Assembly (NCBI GenBank): GCA_947645195.1
Contig: CANSGD010001376.1
Coordinates: 992,001-1,056,000 of the forward strand
Source of the DNA: Patellifolia procumbens
Lineage: Eukaryota > Streptophyta > Magnoliopsida > Caryophyllales > Amaranthaceae
Reading direction: 5' to 3'
Length of the DNA stretch: 64,000 bases
The translations under genes were made by a program, and so were the position numbers. The notes below the pieces were generated by a model, which saw only the letters and a program-made list of their open reading frames with translations, searched no databases and had not been told where the DNA came from. Shown here one piece after another: positions 23,327-33,329 of this stretch. Position 1 is the first letter of the stretch, and every line of letters starts with the position of its first letter.

Positions 23327-23893
23327 TGTTGTAAGTAAAAATCAGCCTCTCGTAGAAAGGCCATGTGGCAGAATCCCTGACTGACGCGTGTCACCTATCA
23401 AGGTAAAACACATGTCCAAATCAATGACTAATGCGTGTCACCCTATGACGGTAGACACGTGCCAACATCATAAAACTGCCAATGATTGCAAAAGGCCCAA
23501 TGTGAGGCAAGCCCAAAATCAGGATATCTTCTCCTAAACAATACATTTATGCCACTTGTCAAATAGACATTGGTTGTCCAATGAAAAGACCCTATTTTAG
23601 GGCAAAACTAAGAGTCTCAAGCACTCCTAACTAGTATAAATATAAATACTCTTATGTCACACCAGAAAAGGTAAGATTCACACATCCCCATAAATGCTAC
23701 TATTGTCATATCAGAACATCTCTCCCTAGATTTTATCTCCCTAGAATGCTGACATAAGCATCGGAGGGGGAATCAACCCAACCCTCCCGGGTTAGTTTCC
23801 TTCGTGCAGGGTCGGAGCGAGGATCGGATTGTTACCTACACAAGTCTTAGCAATTACCCTTTTACCCTTGAAAAAATCAAGCATTCAACAACA
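23327..23893 (+). repeat. 3' LTR of the gypsy element
   Basis: 567 bp, starting TGTTGTAAG and ending TTCAACAACA; ten substitutions relative to the 5' LTR. One of them converts the U3 G-box CACGTG into CATGTG. The sequence just before it, TTTTAGGGGCAAA (23314-23326), is a weak polypurine tract. Confidence 0.92.
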
Positions 23894-23898
23894 CTAAG

Positions 23899-24629
23899 AG
23901 CTTGTTCTCTTCATCTAATTCTAGCTGAACTGAACTGAGCTGGACTAAACTGAACTGCACTTATTGGAGTTGAACTGAACTGAACTAAATTGAATTGTAA
24001 TAAATATATAAATAATAAGTAAACAATAATTATTATGAATATTAAACAATAAGTAATTATAATTCTAAGTAATAATAATTAATAATAAATAATTTAGAAT
24101 AATATTAAATGAATAATGATAAAATTATTTTTGATATTATTAAATGATAGTTATAAAAAATAGTAATAATGATAAATTAATTTAAGAATAATAATTAATG
24201 ACAATAATAATAATTAATAATGAATAATTACTATTATTAGTATTAATATATTAATACTTGATGATAATGGTATAATAACAATAGTTAGTAATTATAATAA
24301 TAATTAACTTAAAACATTGGTCGGTGTGTACTTCTAACCAAACCATGATTTGTGTTTGGTTGGTCTATGATATTTATAAACCAAACCCCACCACAAATTG
24401 CCAAAGTATCTCTAATATTCAACGTAACGACGATGTTGTACCTTAAATAGTACTCTAGTCCTATTAGCAACTTTGTAATTTTTTAATATCTTTTAGCTTT
24501 TAGTAACTTATTTGTATGATGTAATAATGAATATCTAGTCGGTAAAATAAAACAACAATTACAAATTAGAATACTTGTATTGACATGAAATTTGGTTAGA
24601 CCGCGCACCAATCCAAGCCATGCTCAGCC

Positions 24630-24665
<36 letters not shown>

Positions 24666-26041
24666 AAAGATATGATATATATATATATATATAATAAGGG
24701 AAATTTCCTGAGGTACCCCGGGGTTAGGGATAATTCCTCGGGTACCCTCAGGGTATTTGAGCTAGCTCAAATGCCACCAGAGTCACTGTCGTTAGTTTAA
24801 ATGTCATTAATACTAAATTTCCGTTAAGATTCCGTTAACTTTCATAATTACCCTTTGATTTCAATTAAAAATCAAAAACAAAATAACTAAAAATAAATAA
24901 AAATCGCCCCCACCCCCTCCCACTCTCTCTCCTCCCCCACCCCTCCCCTACTCTACCACCACCATCAAAACCACTAGCTACCACCCAAACCAGCACCAGC
25001 ACCGCCATTGACACCACCACCCTCATTCGACACCACCACACCAACAAAACAACCACAAATTCCTCTGTTTCCCCTCGTGGTCTGGTTTTTCAAAAACACC
25101 CACCGAACTCTCTGGTTTTCCCTCCCCCTGTTTCCCCTGTCTCATCTCTTCCCTGACGCGAATTCCACCTCCCCGTCGATTTTTTTTGTTTTTTTCGCGT
25201 CACGAAGAGAAGAAGCTAATTTTCAGATTGTTTCGGGTAGATCTAGGGGTTTTTAGATTTGTCCCCGGTTGTTTTAGGGTGGGTTAGGGTGGTTGATTTG
25301 AGGTTGGTTGGCTGGAGGTGGCTGTGGGGGTGTTTTTCGACAATTATGTGTTGGTTTAAGGTGGTTGGTTTTAGTTGGGCTGGGGTGGGGGAGGAGAGAG
25401 AGTGGGAGGGGGTGGGTGTTTGGTTTGCGTCGATCTGGGTGGTCTTTTGGGTCGATTTATGGGAAAGTGGCTGGGTGGTTTGTGGGTGGTGAAGGAGGCT
25501 GGATCATTTGTGGGAAGGTGGTGGCTGAGAGTTTGGTGGGTTGGGTGGTGGCAAAGTAAGGGAGGGGTTGGGGGAAAGAGAAAGTAGGAGGGGTGACTGG
25601 GAAGGAGGATGGAAGGGGGAGGAGACAGAGTGGGTGAGGGTGGGGTTTAATTTTTTTTTTAACATTTTTTATTTTTTTCTTTTGTTTTTTTAATGAAAAT
25701 TAAAGAAAGTTAACGGAAACCTAACGGAAATTTAGTAGTAAGGGCATTTAAGTTAACGGCAGTGACTCTGGTGGCATTTGAGCCAGCTCGAAAAATTCGG
25801 GGGTACCCGAGGAATTAGCCCTAACCCTGGGGGTACCTCAGGAAATTTCCCATAAAATAATAATAACAATAATAATGAGTAAAATAAATTAGACCAATAA
25901 TAATAATATTAAATAAAATGGTTAGATAATGAATGGACCTGAACTGAACTGAACTGAACTTATTGGAGCTGAACTGAACTAAACTGAACTGAACTTATTA
26001 GAGCTGAACTGAATTGAAAATAAGCTGAACAGAACAGGCCC
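23899..26041. mobile_element. AT-rich MITE/foldback with GAACT repeats, split by a Mutator-like element
   Basis: The left end (GAGCTTGTTCTCTTCA) and the reverse complement of the right end (GGGCCTGTTCTGTTCA) are related, and both ends are built of repeated CTGAACTGAACTGAACT motifs (23927-23995 and 25930-26020). The interior is (TAA)n-like AT-rich sequence (24000-24310) with a (TAA)n microsatellite at 24631-24660 and (AT)n at 24675-24691. The Mutator-like element 24698-25851 sits inside. The gypsy element inserted exactly at its left edge. The superfamily is uncertain; no coding sequence. Confidence 0.5.
24698..25851. mobile_element. Nested non-autonomous Mutator-like element with about 210-bp TIRs
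   Basis: Both ends read GGGAAATTTCCTGAGGTACCC when taken inward, and the arms match over about 200 bp, including CAGTGACTCTGGTGGCATTTG-like and CGTTAACTTTC-like segments. Flanking 9-bp direct repeats ATATAATAA (24689-24697) and ATAAAATAA (25852-25860) differ at one position, fitting Mutator-type insertion. The core (about 24900-25640) is C-rich in its first half and G-rich in its second, giving open frames of Pro/Thr or Gly/Trp composition. I do not believe these encode protein. A piece around 25140-25270 (containing GATCTAGGGGTTTTTAGATTTG) looks like a captured leader/intron start, hence a possible Pack-MULE. Confidence 0.8.
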
Positions 26042-26142
26042 TAAGTGTACTAATTTGGTTTATATGTCTTTCTATGTAATTGTTCTTTAGATGTATAGGA
26101 TATAATATGTTTAACTCAATATGTTATAATTCCCTAAATATA

Positions 26143-26390
26143 CTCCCTCCATTTTTTAATAGGGATTTTTTTTTTCGCGAACCAAGGAATAAGTACAAAA
26201 GTAAGAGAGAATGATGGTAAAAGTAAGGGAAAAGTTAAAAAGGTAGAGAGAAGGAGAGAAAAAGTAGGAGAGAAGTGTAATAATTAGGTGCGCGAGGCCA
26301 ACATACCATTTATGGTAAAAGGGAGAAGTGTCTCAATTAAATAAAAATATCTCTAAATCGAAAAATGTCCCTATTAAAAAACGAAGGTAG
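26143..26390. mobile_element. Stowaway-type MITE
   Basis: The left end CTCCCTCCATTTTTTAATAG, preceded by TA, and the right end pair as inverted repeats (right end reverse complement CTACCTTCGTTTTTTAATAG). CTCCCTCC-type ends with a TA target duplication mark Stowaway (Tc1/Mariner) MITEs. The interior is purine-rich and non-coding. The right-hand TA is not intact. Confidence 0.65.
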
Positions 26391-26825
26391 ACTACCATAG
26401 CCTTTTTCTAGCATTTCTTTTCTCAAATTTTGTTATAAAGCTTATTATCTCATTTCATTTTTCTCTTAATTTTTTTTTCCTAAAAGCCTATTAGCTCAAA
26501 ATGATATAGCAATGTGCCATTAGATGTAGGTTCAAATCATACATAAGCTATAATTGACATAATGATTCAATGAGTTTATTTTCACCAAATTAGAAAGGAA
26601 TGACAGGTGTTGGTCAATTCACAGCGGTTCCCTCCAAGTGTTGTCAAATGTTTCTCCTTTTTACAATAGCGCTTAAATCTACAGCGGTTCCAACCGCTCT
26701 TAATTAATATTTTTGATAGTAGTATAAGATGTTGGATTTGAAGTTACTATAACCTATATTTGCATATTAGCAAACCTACGTAATGTTTATAAGATGTTGA
26801 ATGGGAAGTTGGAACCTATAAGATA

Positions 26826-27963
26826 TTTTAAAAGTGGGCGACTAAACACCGCCCTAAATACTTTGGGTAACGCCCTAATACGTATAAAGTTAAAAAAAAT
26901 TTATACACTATTTTAACCCCTATTCCTATCCTTCTCATTCTCTTTCCTCACTCTCCTCTCACCTTCACCCTCACTCGCCTTCCCCACTCACCCTCACCCT
27001 CACCCTCGCCGGAGACCGGAGCCGGAGCCGGTGCCGCCAACACCCTCGCCGGAGACCAGAGCCAGAGCCGGAAGTCGCCGCCACCAGGGCTGTCAGAAGA
27101 AGGCGCCGGAATTTTCCGGCCGTTATTAGCAGAGAATTCCGGGATTCAACCGAGGACCAACCACCGCAGCGCCGAGGAGGAGAAGAGCCGGAGCCGGAAA
27201 AAGAGTTGCCCCTTGACCGCCGAAATTTTGGGCCGGAAATAGCCGAGGCTGACCACAAAAAGGATTCTTGCTCTCTAACCGGAAAAAGTCTCGCCGGCGC
27301 CGGAAACTAAGGTAAACACCCGGCCTTGCTCTCTAACCGGAAAAAGGATTCTTGTTTTTTTGAAAAATACCCGGCCTTGTGTAACACAAGGCTCGCCTCA
27401 TGGTGAGCCTTGTGTTTACACAAGGCTCACCATGTGGGCAGCCTTGTGTTTCACAAGGCCCGCCATGTGTCACCACGTGGTCAGCCTTGTGTAGCACAAG
27501 GCTCGGCCCTTTTTCAAATTTTTTTTGTTTTCCATAGACTAACCTCCATGAAGAGCGCCGGAGATATTGTTGCCGGTGGTGAATGAGTCGCCGGTCGCCG
27601 GTGGTGGATGATCTCGCCGGCGTTGACCGATCTCTGGTGGTGGAAGAAGCCGACGGTGGTTGCCGGAATCTCGCCGGAGGTGGTCTCCGGTGGTGGCAGA
27701 AACTCGCCGGTGTTGAGCCAGTTGCCGGAAGGTCGGCCGCCAAGGGTGGTGGCGCCGCCGGAAAAAATGGTGAAGGGGTGGTTGTTGTGGGTGAAGAATG
27801 AGAGTGGTGTGGAGTATGTGGAAGAGGTGGATCACATTTTATAAAAAAGATAAAGTAGTTAGTAGTTGAATGTAATAAATACATAGTTAGTATTATAAAC
27901 GTATAAGATACAGTGCGTTAGTAAGAAAATACAGGGCGGCATTTAGCACCACCCATTTTAAAA
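26826..27963. mobile_element. Third long-TIR Mutator-like element (diverged)
   Basis: The ends start TTTTAAAA and share degenerate 60-bp arms, e.g. ACACCGCCCTAAATAC on the left against ATGCCGCCCTGTATTT in the reverse-complemented right. Candidate 9-bp flanks TATAAGATA and TGTAAGAGT agree at only six positions, so this copy is older. The core is GC-rich (GCCGG-rich, 26990-27310 and 27540-27830), and long open frames there are of low-complexity composition. A series of palindromes lies at 27373-27508. No transposase is seen. A captured gene fragment is possible but not recognised. Confidence 0.55.
27373..27508. repeat. Run of four GCCTTGTGT/ACACAAGGC palindromes
   Basis: Four imperfect palindromes of the form GCCTTGTGT-(spacer 1-2)-ACACAAGGC follow one another at about 45-bp spacing, separated by linkers containing CATGGTGAGCC or its relatives. 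Each could fold as a hairpin and the linkers also pair with one another. Confidence 0.75.
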
Positions 27964-28814
27964 TGTAAGAGTGTTGTCGTGTTGGCCTTGTATTGTTGTT
28001 GGACTTGTGTTGTTCAACGAAATTTCAAAATTATTGCTTTTAGTCTTTTGTATCGTGTGTTCTTTTGAGATGCTGAGATCTATTTATGATGTATAGATAT
28101 AGAAATATAGATATTTCAATCAAATCATGATATGAGTAAAATGTAGAAAAACAATGGCCGAATTTTTGGTCGAATTTTTGAAAATGAAGTCGTTTTACAA
28201 GTGTATACTTGCGTATCTGTATTATAAAGGTCAACATTTTTTGCCGAGTATATGATCGCATGTTTTAAATTTTCACTGTTTTAAACTCGTCAAATTAGTA
28301 CCGTTTTTGACTAAGGAGGTTACTGACCTAGGATCCCTTAGTATGTAGAAATTCTCGTGGGAATGTATTTTCCTCATTGCCAACCAAAAACTGTAACTAA
28401 ATCCCCATGAATTCATTAAGGAAGTTATTTCACATAAACCAAACGACCACTTATATCCAGTTTAGTTAAGCTTATTTTGCCGAATTTAACTTATTTTTAG
28501 TGTTTTTTAATTTACTGGTTGTTATTTTTTTCCTTCTTTGTACTACTTAATTTTGTTCAACTAAACTTATTTTTGTATATATTGTTTTAAAGTAAATTAA
28601 ACTATAACTTACATTTCGTACTTGCGTTAGTGCGTATACTTCATCAATGAATTAATGAAGGTGTTAGTATTCTCACAATATGTTCCCTTATAAAGTGATA
28701 GACCTAAAAAAAATTCATGCCACAATGACATCACCTTAGTTCCATCTTAGCTTCCTTGTACCTTTCTTAACCCTCAACGTAGTCAAGCATTATGAAGCAC
28801 GATGCATAAGATAA

Positions 28815-29724
28815 GTGAAACTATTGGGTCAGATTTCACTTATTGGGTCAGACGGTCTGACCCAATATTACCGTCAGACGCGCGCGCTCTTACATTTAAC
28901 GACGAACTTCCGACGCGAGGAGTGACGGAGCTCCGGCAAGGAAGTCGAACGCCGGCAAAGGAAGAGGTTGTTGATTGCAGCAGTGAAGTGGAAGCCATGG
29001 CTAAGCAAGAGAGAGAGAGAAGCCATGGCTAAGCAAGAGAGAGAGAATCAAAGAAGAAAACTTCCGACGCGAGGAGTGACGGAGCTCCGGCAAGGAAGTC
29101 GAACGCCGGCGAAGGAAGATGTTGTTGATTGCAGCAGTGAAGTGGAAGTCATGGCTAAGCAAGAGAGAGAGAGAAGCCATGGCTAAGCAAGAGAGAGAGA
29201 ATCAAAGAAGAAAGCAGAGGTTTGTTTTTTATTTTTTTACTTTTATTTAGTTGTTAAATGAAAGAAAAATAAAACTAACTGAAAGAAAAATATAAGTAAC
29301 TGAAATAACTACATACCTTCAGTTAAAAGGAACTTGCTTTCATTTACTCCCCTTTTTTTTTCATTTGCTTCTAACTTGCTTTCATTTACTCCCTTTTTTT
29401 TATTTGCTTCTAACTTGCTTTCATTTACTCCCCTTTTTTTTTCATTTGCTTCTAACTTGCTTTCATTTACTCCCTTTTTTTCATTTGCTTCTAAATTGTT
29501 TTCATTTAGAATAAAACACGTAAATGAAACAATAAGATAAGTAACTGAACTTAAAAGACATCCAACTGAAATAAAAAAGATCAACTGAACAAAATTTGAA
29601 ACCAACTAAACAAAAAATGAAACCAACTGAAACAAAAATGCAACCAACTGAAACAAAAATGCAACCAACTGAAAGTCGTCCGACCAAATGTTATAATCGG
29701 ACGCGTCTGACCCAATACCTTCTC
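28815..29724. mobile_element. Non-autonomous Mutator-like element with 9-bp duplication
   Basis: A perfect 9-bp duplication ATAAGATAA (28806-28814 and 29725-29733) flanks a 910-bp element. Its ends read GTGAAACTATTGGGTCAGA and, reverse-complemented, GAGAAGGTATTGGGTCAGA. Near the left end the phrase TATTGGGTCAGACGGTCTGACCCAATA forms a second palindrome. The interior has a tandem duplication of about 155 bp (about 28907-29061 and 29062-29216, containing TCCGACGCGAGGAGTGACGG) and a four-copy 36-39-bp repeat (29334-29505, containing TTGCTTCTAACTTGCTTTCA). No transposase. The duplicated coding-like part may be a captured gene fragment. Confidence 0.75.
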
Positions 29725-29891
29725 ATAAGATAAACCCCCTCCAAGTTGTTGTTCCTAATCATTCTTTAGACCCACGTCGTGGATTCATTAATCATTAATG
29801 AAGTTGATTTGCTATCAAACTAAGTAACATCATGTCATAATAATGTAACAATTAATGTTAAAGTATTAAGGCATTGTCTTTATTTGAAGGT

Positions 29892-29899
29892 TATAAATA
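29892..29899 (+). promoter_or_regulatory. TATA box of the cysteine-rich peptide pseudogene
   Basis: TATAAATA lies 80 bp upstream of the ATG at 29979, a normal plant TATA-to-ATG distance, with no intervening ATG in a strong context apart from one at about 29913. Confidence 0.6.
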
Positions 29900-29978
29900 G
29901 AGGTTACTAAAATGGTATGTGTAGCACCAAGTAAAGCAAAATATATACTCATACAATACAAATTGTTAGATGGTAAAC

Positions 29979-30293
29979 ATGAATACTCCTACAAATAAAT
30001 CTGTTCATGTTTTCTTGCTTCTTATCATTACCATTATTCTTATGGTGGCTAGTCTGGCTACTGGGGCAGCTGCCCAGGAGTGAAAAAAAGCAGGCGACTT
30101 ATATTCCGTCAGTATTAAGTGTTGCGAGAATCTCTCGTGCGTTCAATCCGGCCTCAAGATACCGAAGGTCAGCCCATACCATTGCCAAAACCCGTGTTCA
30201 GTACTAGGGTAGTCTTGTGGTCTATTCAAAAAGTGTTGCGACAAGTATTCATGCGATGGTTTACTCTCTGGTAAATGCAATAGTAGTGCTTAG
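29979..30293 (+). pseudogene. Secreted cysteine-rich (knottin-like) peptide, two internal stops
   Basis: One reading frame of 105 codons runs from ATG 29979 to TAG 30291-30293 but contains TGA at 30081-30083 and TAG at 30210-30212. It begins with a convincing signal peptide: about ten polar residues, a hydrophobic core FLLLIITIILMVA, then ASLATGAAA. After the first stop come two related cysteine modules. The second has the spacing C-x5-CC-x4-C-x7-C; the first retains CC-x4-C with further cysteines after it. This C-x5-CC-x4-C pattern is that of small disulfide-rich knottin-type plant defence peptides. The exact family is not identified. The frame is otherwise intact and the length is divisible by three, so the two stops look like recent point mutations. 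No splice sites that would remove both stops were seen. Confidence 0.65.
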
Positions 30294-30406
30294 TGGTTCA
30301 TGCCATTAATGTCGCTTATTTATTGGGCTATTGAATCGGTTTAGCTTGAAATTGCTACAAATATTACTACTACTATTTCTTTTTACTTGCTTTCTATTAT
30401 TATAAA

Positions 30407-30739
30407 CTCCCCCGTTCCCTTTTGATGTTCCCATTTTCCTTTTTGGGATGTTTCTAAAAGTTCTTTCCATTTTAAATCTTTTCCATTTTAAGAATATTTA
30501 TTTTTCCATCTTACCCTTCAACAACCAAATACTACTACTTTTTTTTTTACTTTTGGTCATACACATGGCCCATTTTAGAATCATTTATTTCCCAATCACC
30601 CACTTTTCTTTTTCTCTCTTACTTTTCCAAAAGCAAAAAGGTACCAAAGTACATTTTATACAATATAAATTTAAAAAGATTATACTCCACCTTAATTTGC
30701 ATTGTTTTTCCCCCAGATTCCAAATGGGAACGGAGGGAG
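30407..30739. mobile_element. Stowaway-type MITE
   Basis: The left end CTCCCCCGTTCCCTTTTGAT and the reverse complement of the right end CTCCCTCCGTTCCCATTTGG are inverted repeats of Stowaway type. TA follows the right end (30740-30741); on the left the dinucleotide is AA. 333 bp, T-rich, non-coding. Confidence 0.65.
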
Positions 30740-31149
30740 TATTACGTTCTTTGTTTAAGTTGTGTGATTTATTTTAGCTTATTGTAATAAGAGTCCGCTA
30801 ATTAAGGATTTGCATGTAATCAAAACTATGTCTTTATTTCTGTTTAAGGGCCAATGCTGGGATCCAAAGTTGTGACATTTTCTTGTGCTTAAGTTATTGT
30901 CATGTACCCTATTGTATTTTATGTAGGTGTTGTTTGATAATAGAATGCCTATATCATTTTCCTCTATTTAAATTTTTACTAAGTTCTTATTTTAGAAAAA
31001 AATCAGGCCACCACAATTGCTATTATGATCGGACGACAAGAAAATAACACAAACAAGAGGCGACTAAAATTATCGTCTTTGGTGAAAAGATCGCGCTCGT
31101 AGCTCCAAAGGGCAACCCTAACATTTGCACTTTTTGTTTGGTGAAAGAT

Positions 31150-32560
31150 CTTGGGAGGAAAAATTATGTCTTTGCTCATAATTGTTACATTTGAAAGATG
31201 AGATCTTTGTTCATCAATCAAATTATATATACATGGTCTTGAAATATTTTTATATCGATAAAACACATCTAATAAATTCTCCAATTGTAGTCCAATCTTT
31301 GAATATGAAAGACGATGCATTTCGATCTCAAGAAGTAGTGAAAAAATTCTTGATCCTGAAGTACCATAGTTGTCCATACTTAAGTGCAATTGGTGCCTTG
31401 ATATATTTGGCTAACAACACTCGACCTAAAACAGTTTTTTCCGTAAACCTCTTAGTTAGATACATCTATATATATATTAAAAAGCGTAAGCATCGATTGC
31501 AATCCGCCATGTGTCACTCTTCCTTCTATTCAATAACTTTAAATCTAAGTTATTCTCATAAAAAAATGCAAATTTGTCCATGAGAAGGTTTAAACCCGCA
31601 ACCTCATGTATGTAAGTTAAATGCTCTAACCATTGCACCACTACACTCTTATTGCTTCTTTTATCAATACTAATAATCATATTATGGGTTTTTAATGAAA
31701 AAACAATAATTAAGTTAGAATATTTTAATTGCATGTATGAATAAAAGTACTAATTCATATTTTTTGGTAACATCTTTCTACATCAAATTTTAGTTGTCTT
31801 AAAGTATTAAAGTATAGTGCAGTTTAACCACGGGGCATCGCCTGGGCTTCAATACTAGTTAATTCACTAACAAAGAGTAATTGGAGTAGAATTAAGCAAT
31901 TACTCCATTATATCTGAGGAACAAATTAAATGGTCTTGGATTATTCTAGATTTGAAAGCAAAATCCTTTAGTCATTAATGAATACACAAATGTTAGATGC
32001 CTATGAGACCCTCAAAATTCAAACAAAAATTTGGATATGTATTCACTTATGAAGATACAATAACATCATAAAGAATCATACATTAACCGCAAGATCATTA
32101 AATCGTATCGAATTGATCGCTCTTGATGAAGTTGGACGATAATGTGTTTGCTTAGATCAATGATCTGTCATAATCATACAGTTACAGATAATCCAACATT
32201 GATTTATGAGTTTAATACTGCATGTATCACCTAAGTCACTGAAGGATATAGCAAGAGAGGGAGAATTAAACATTTATCATCAAAACTATTCTTCACACAC
32301 GACGTCTGTAGTGAAGAAAAGATAAACACTCAACAAATTCAGTCTTATGAAAATCTTGCTGACCTGTTTAAAATATCCATTGTTTTGAAGAAATTTGAAC
32401 AATTGGTGCATAAGAATAGATAACGCCACCTTCATGATATGCACTACTCTCTTTTTTCTCTTATTAGGTTTTATCCCACTGATTTTCCTGACATGGTTTT
32501 TAACGAGAGTGTAAATAGAGGCAACTAATATCTGTTTGAAACTGTGCATTCAAGGGAGAG
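31150..32560 (+). pseudogene. Ty1/copia pol remnant (RT end and RNase H) plus LTR start
   Basis: On the plus strand 31200-31464 translates to the end of a copia reverse transcriptase: EIFVHQSNYI, then YLSAIGALIYLANNTRPKT and FSVNLLVRY. The homology resumes after a Helitron at 31860 (SLTKSNWSRIKQLLHYI) and continues through stops and shifts in the RNase H region to about 32430. The segment 32440-32560 (ending with a GGGAGAG purine tract) looks like the polypurine tract region and typical copia LTR phrases. Many stops and frameshifts make this a dead fragment. No 5' LTR or earlier pol domains were found. Confidence 0.8.
31465..31859 (+). mobile_element. Non-autonomous Helitron inside the copia remnant (395 bp)
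   Basis: The 5' end is TCTATATATATTAAAAAGCG and the 3' end is CTAGT, inserted between A (31464) and T (31860) as Helitrons do. A GC-rich, weakly hairpin-forming segment (GGGGCATCGCCTGGGC) lies just before the 3' end. Deleting exactly 31465-31859 joins the copia reading frame on both sides in phase. On the minus strand the element contains a tRNA-like box A (31630-31640, TGGTGCAATGG) and box B (31587-31597). It has no Rep/helicase gene. Confidence 0.85.
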
Positions 32561-32806
32561 TTTTATGAGTAATTACTATGTCAAAACATATAGATGAATG
32601 CCCATATTTTGTATTTTTACCCATGTGAACATTTATTTCTGTATCCAACATTGTCAACAAGTGTATGCCAATAACATTAAATCTTTGCATATAAATACCG
32701 ATGTAAGAAATGGAATCAGATGCACCGAGTGAAAGAAACTTGCAGTGTATCTCTCATATGTTTAACATTTTTTCTCTTTTGTTCTTCCTCTTTCACAACA
32801 ATAATG

Positions 32807-32859
32807 TATATATATATATATATCTATATATATATCTATATATATATATATATATATAT
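32807..32859. repeat. (TA)n microsatellite with TATC interruptions
   Basis: A run of TA dinucleotides interrupted twice by TC. Confidence 0.9.
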
Positions 32860-33329
32860 CTTATTCTTTCTTTTGCATTATGCATTATTTTACATGTATT
32901 ACCCACATCTTCCCTTGACCATACTTTCTTACTCGTGTTAAAAACAAAAAATATTATTTTTAAAGCAAAAAAAAGCTATGTACTACTCCCGTGAACAATG
33001 CCAAATCTCTAATTGACATGTGTGAACAATATATATTGTTTGCCGAGTAACATTTACGGTGGTATAGTTAACAAAAATGATGGTATATTGCTTTACAAGG
33101 TAGTATCTTCTTTAAGAAAAGTAGTATATATGAATCGATATTTTGACAGCTATAATGATATAAAAGCCTGATAGTTCTATGTCCAGTAACATACTACTTT
33201 GCTTAACACATAAACTACTCTGTATATCAAATAAACTACTTTTTTCAGCCATCCAAAAACAAATATATGTATTGTACACATATATTTGTTAGAGATTAGG
33301 GATTGCTCCTATTCCTATAGGATATTGGA

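Larger units (their letters stand above)
10976..23893. mobile_element. Non-autonomous Ty3/gypsy (Tat-like) LTR retrotransposon, 12.9 kb
   Basis: Two 567-bp LTRs (10976-11542 and 23327-23893), each beginning TG and ending CA, are flanked by a perfect 5-bp target duplication CTAAG (10971-10975 and 23894-23898). A primer-binding-site-like sequence follows the 5' LTR after two bases. The LTRs differ at 10 of 567 aligned positions by my count (1.8%). The interior has a decayed gag of the type seen in Tat-lineage gypsy elements but no recognisable protease, reverse transcriptase, RNase H or integrase. Instead it has two tandem-repeat arrays, into which three 1.5-2.6 kb solo LTRs have inserted. Tat/Ogre elements are known for tandem repeats in the region before the 3' LTR. 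The element runs on the plus strand. It must have relied on proteins from an autonomous partner. Confidence 0.92.

Noticed and set aside
25008..25587. Plus-strand frames rich in Gly, Val and Trp or in Pro and Ser
   Set aside because: They follow from G-rich and C-rich halves of the Mutator-like element core; composition is low-complexity and no family is recognisable.
27539..27884. Pro/His/Arg-rich frames on the minus strand
   Set aside because: GC-rich core of the third Mutator-like element; several overlapping frames are open on both strands, as expected for GCCGG-rich DNA.
31003..31389. 128-codon minus-strand frame
   Set aside because: It is antisense to the copia reverse-transcriptase remnant, which explains the conserved sequence.
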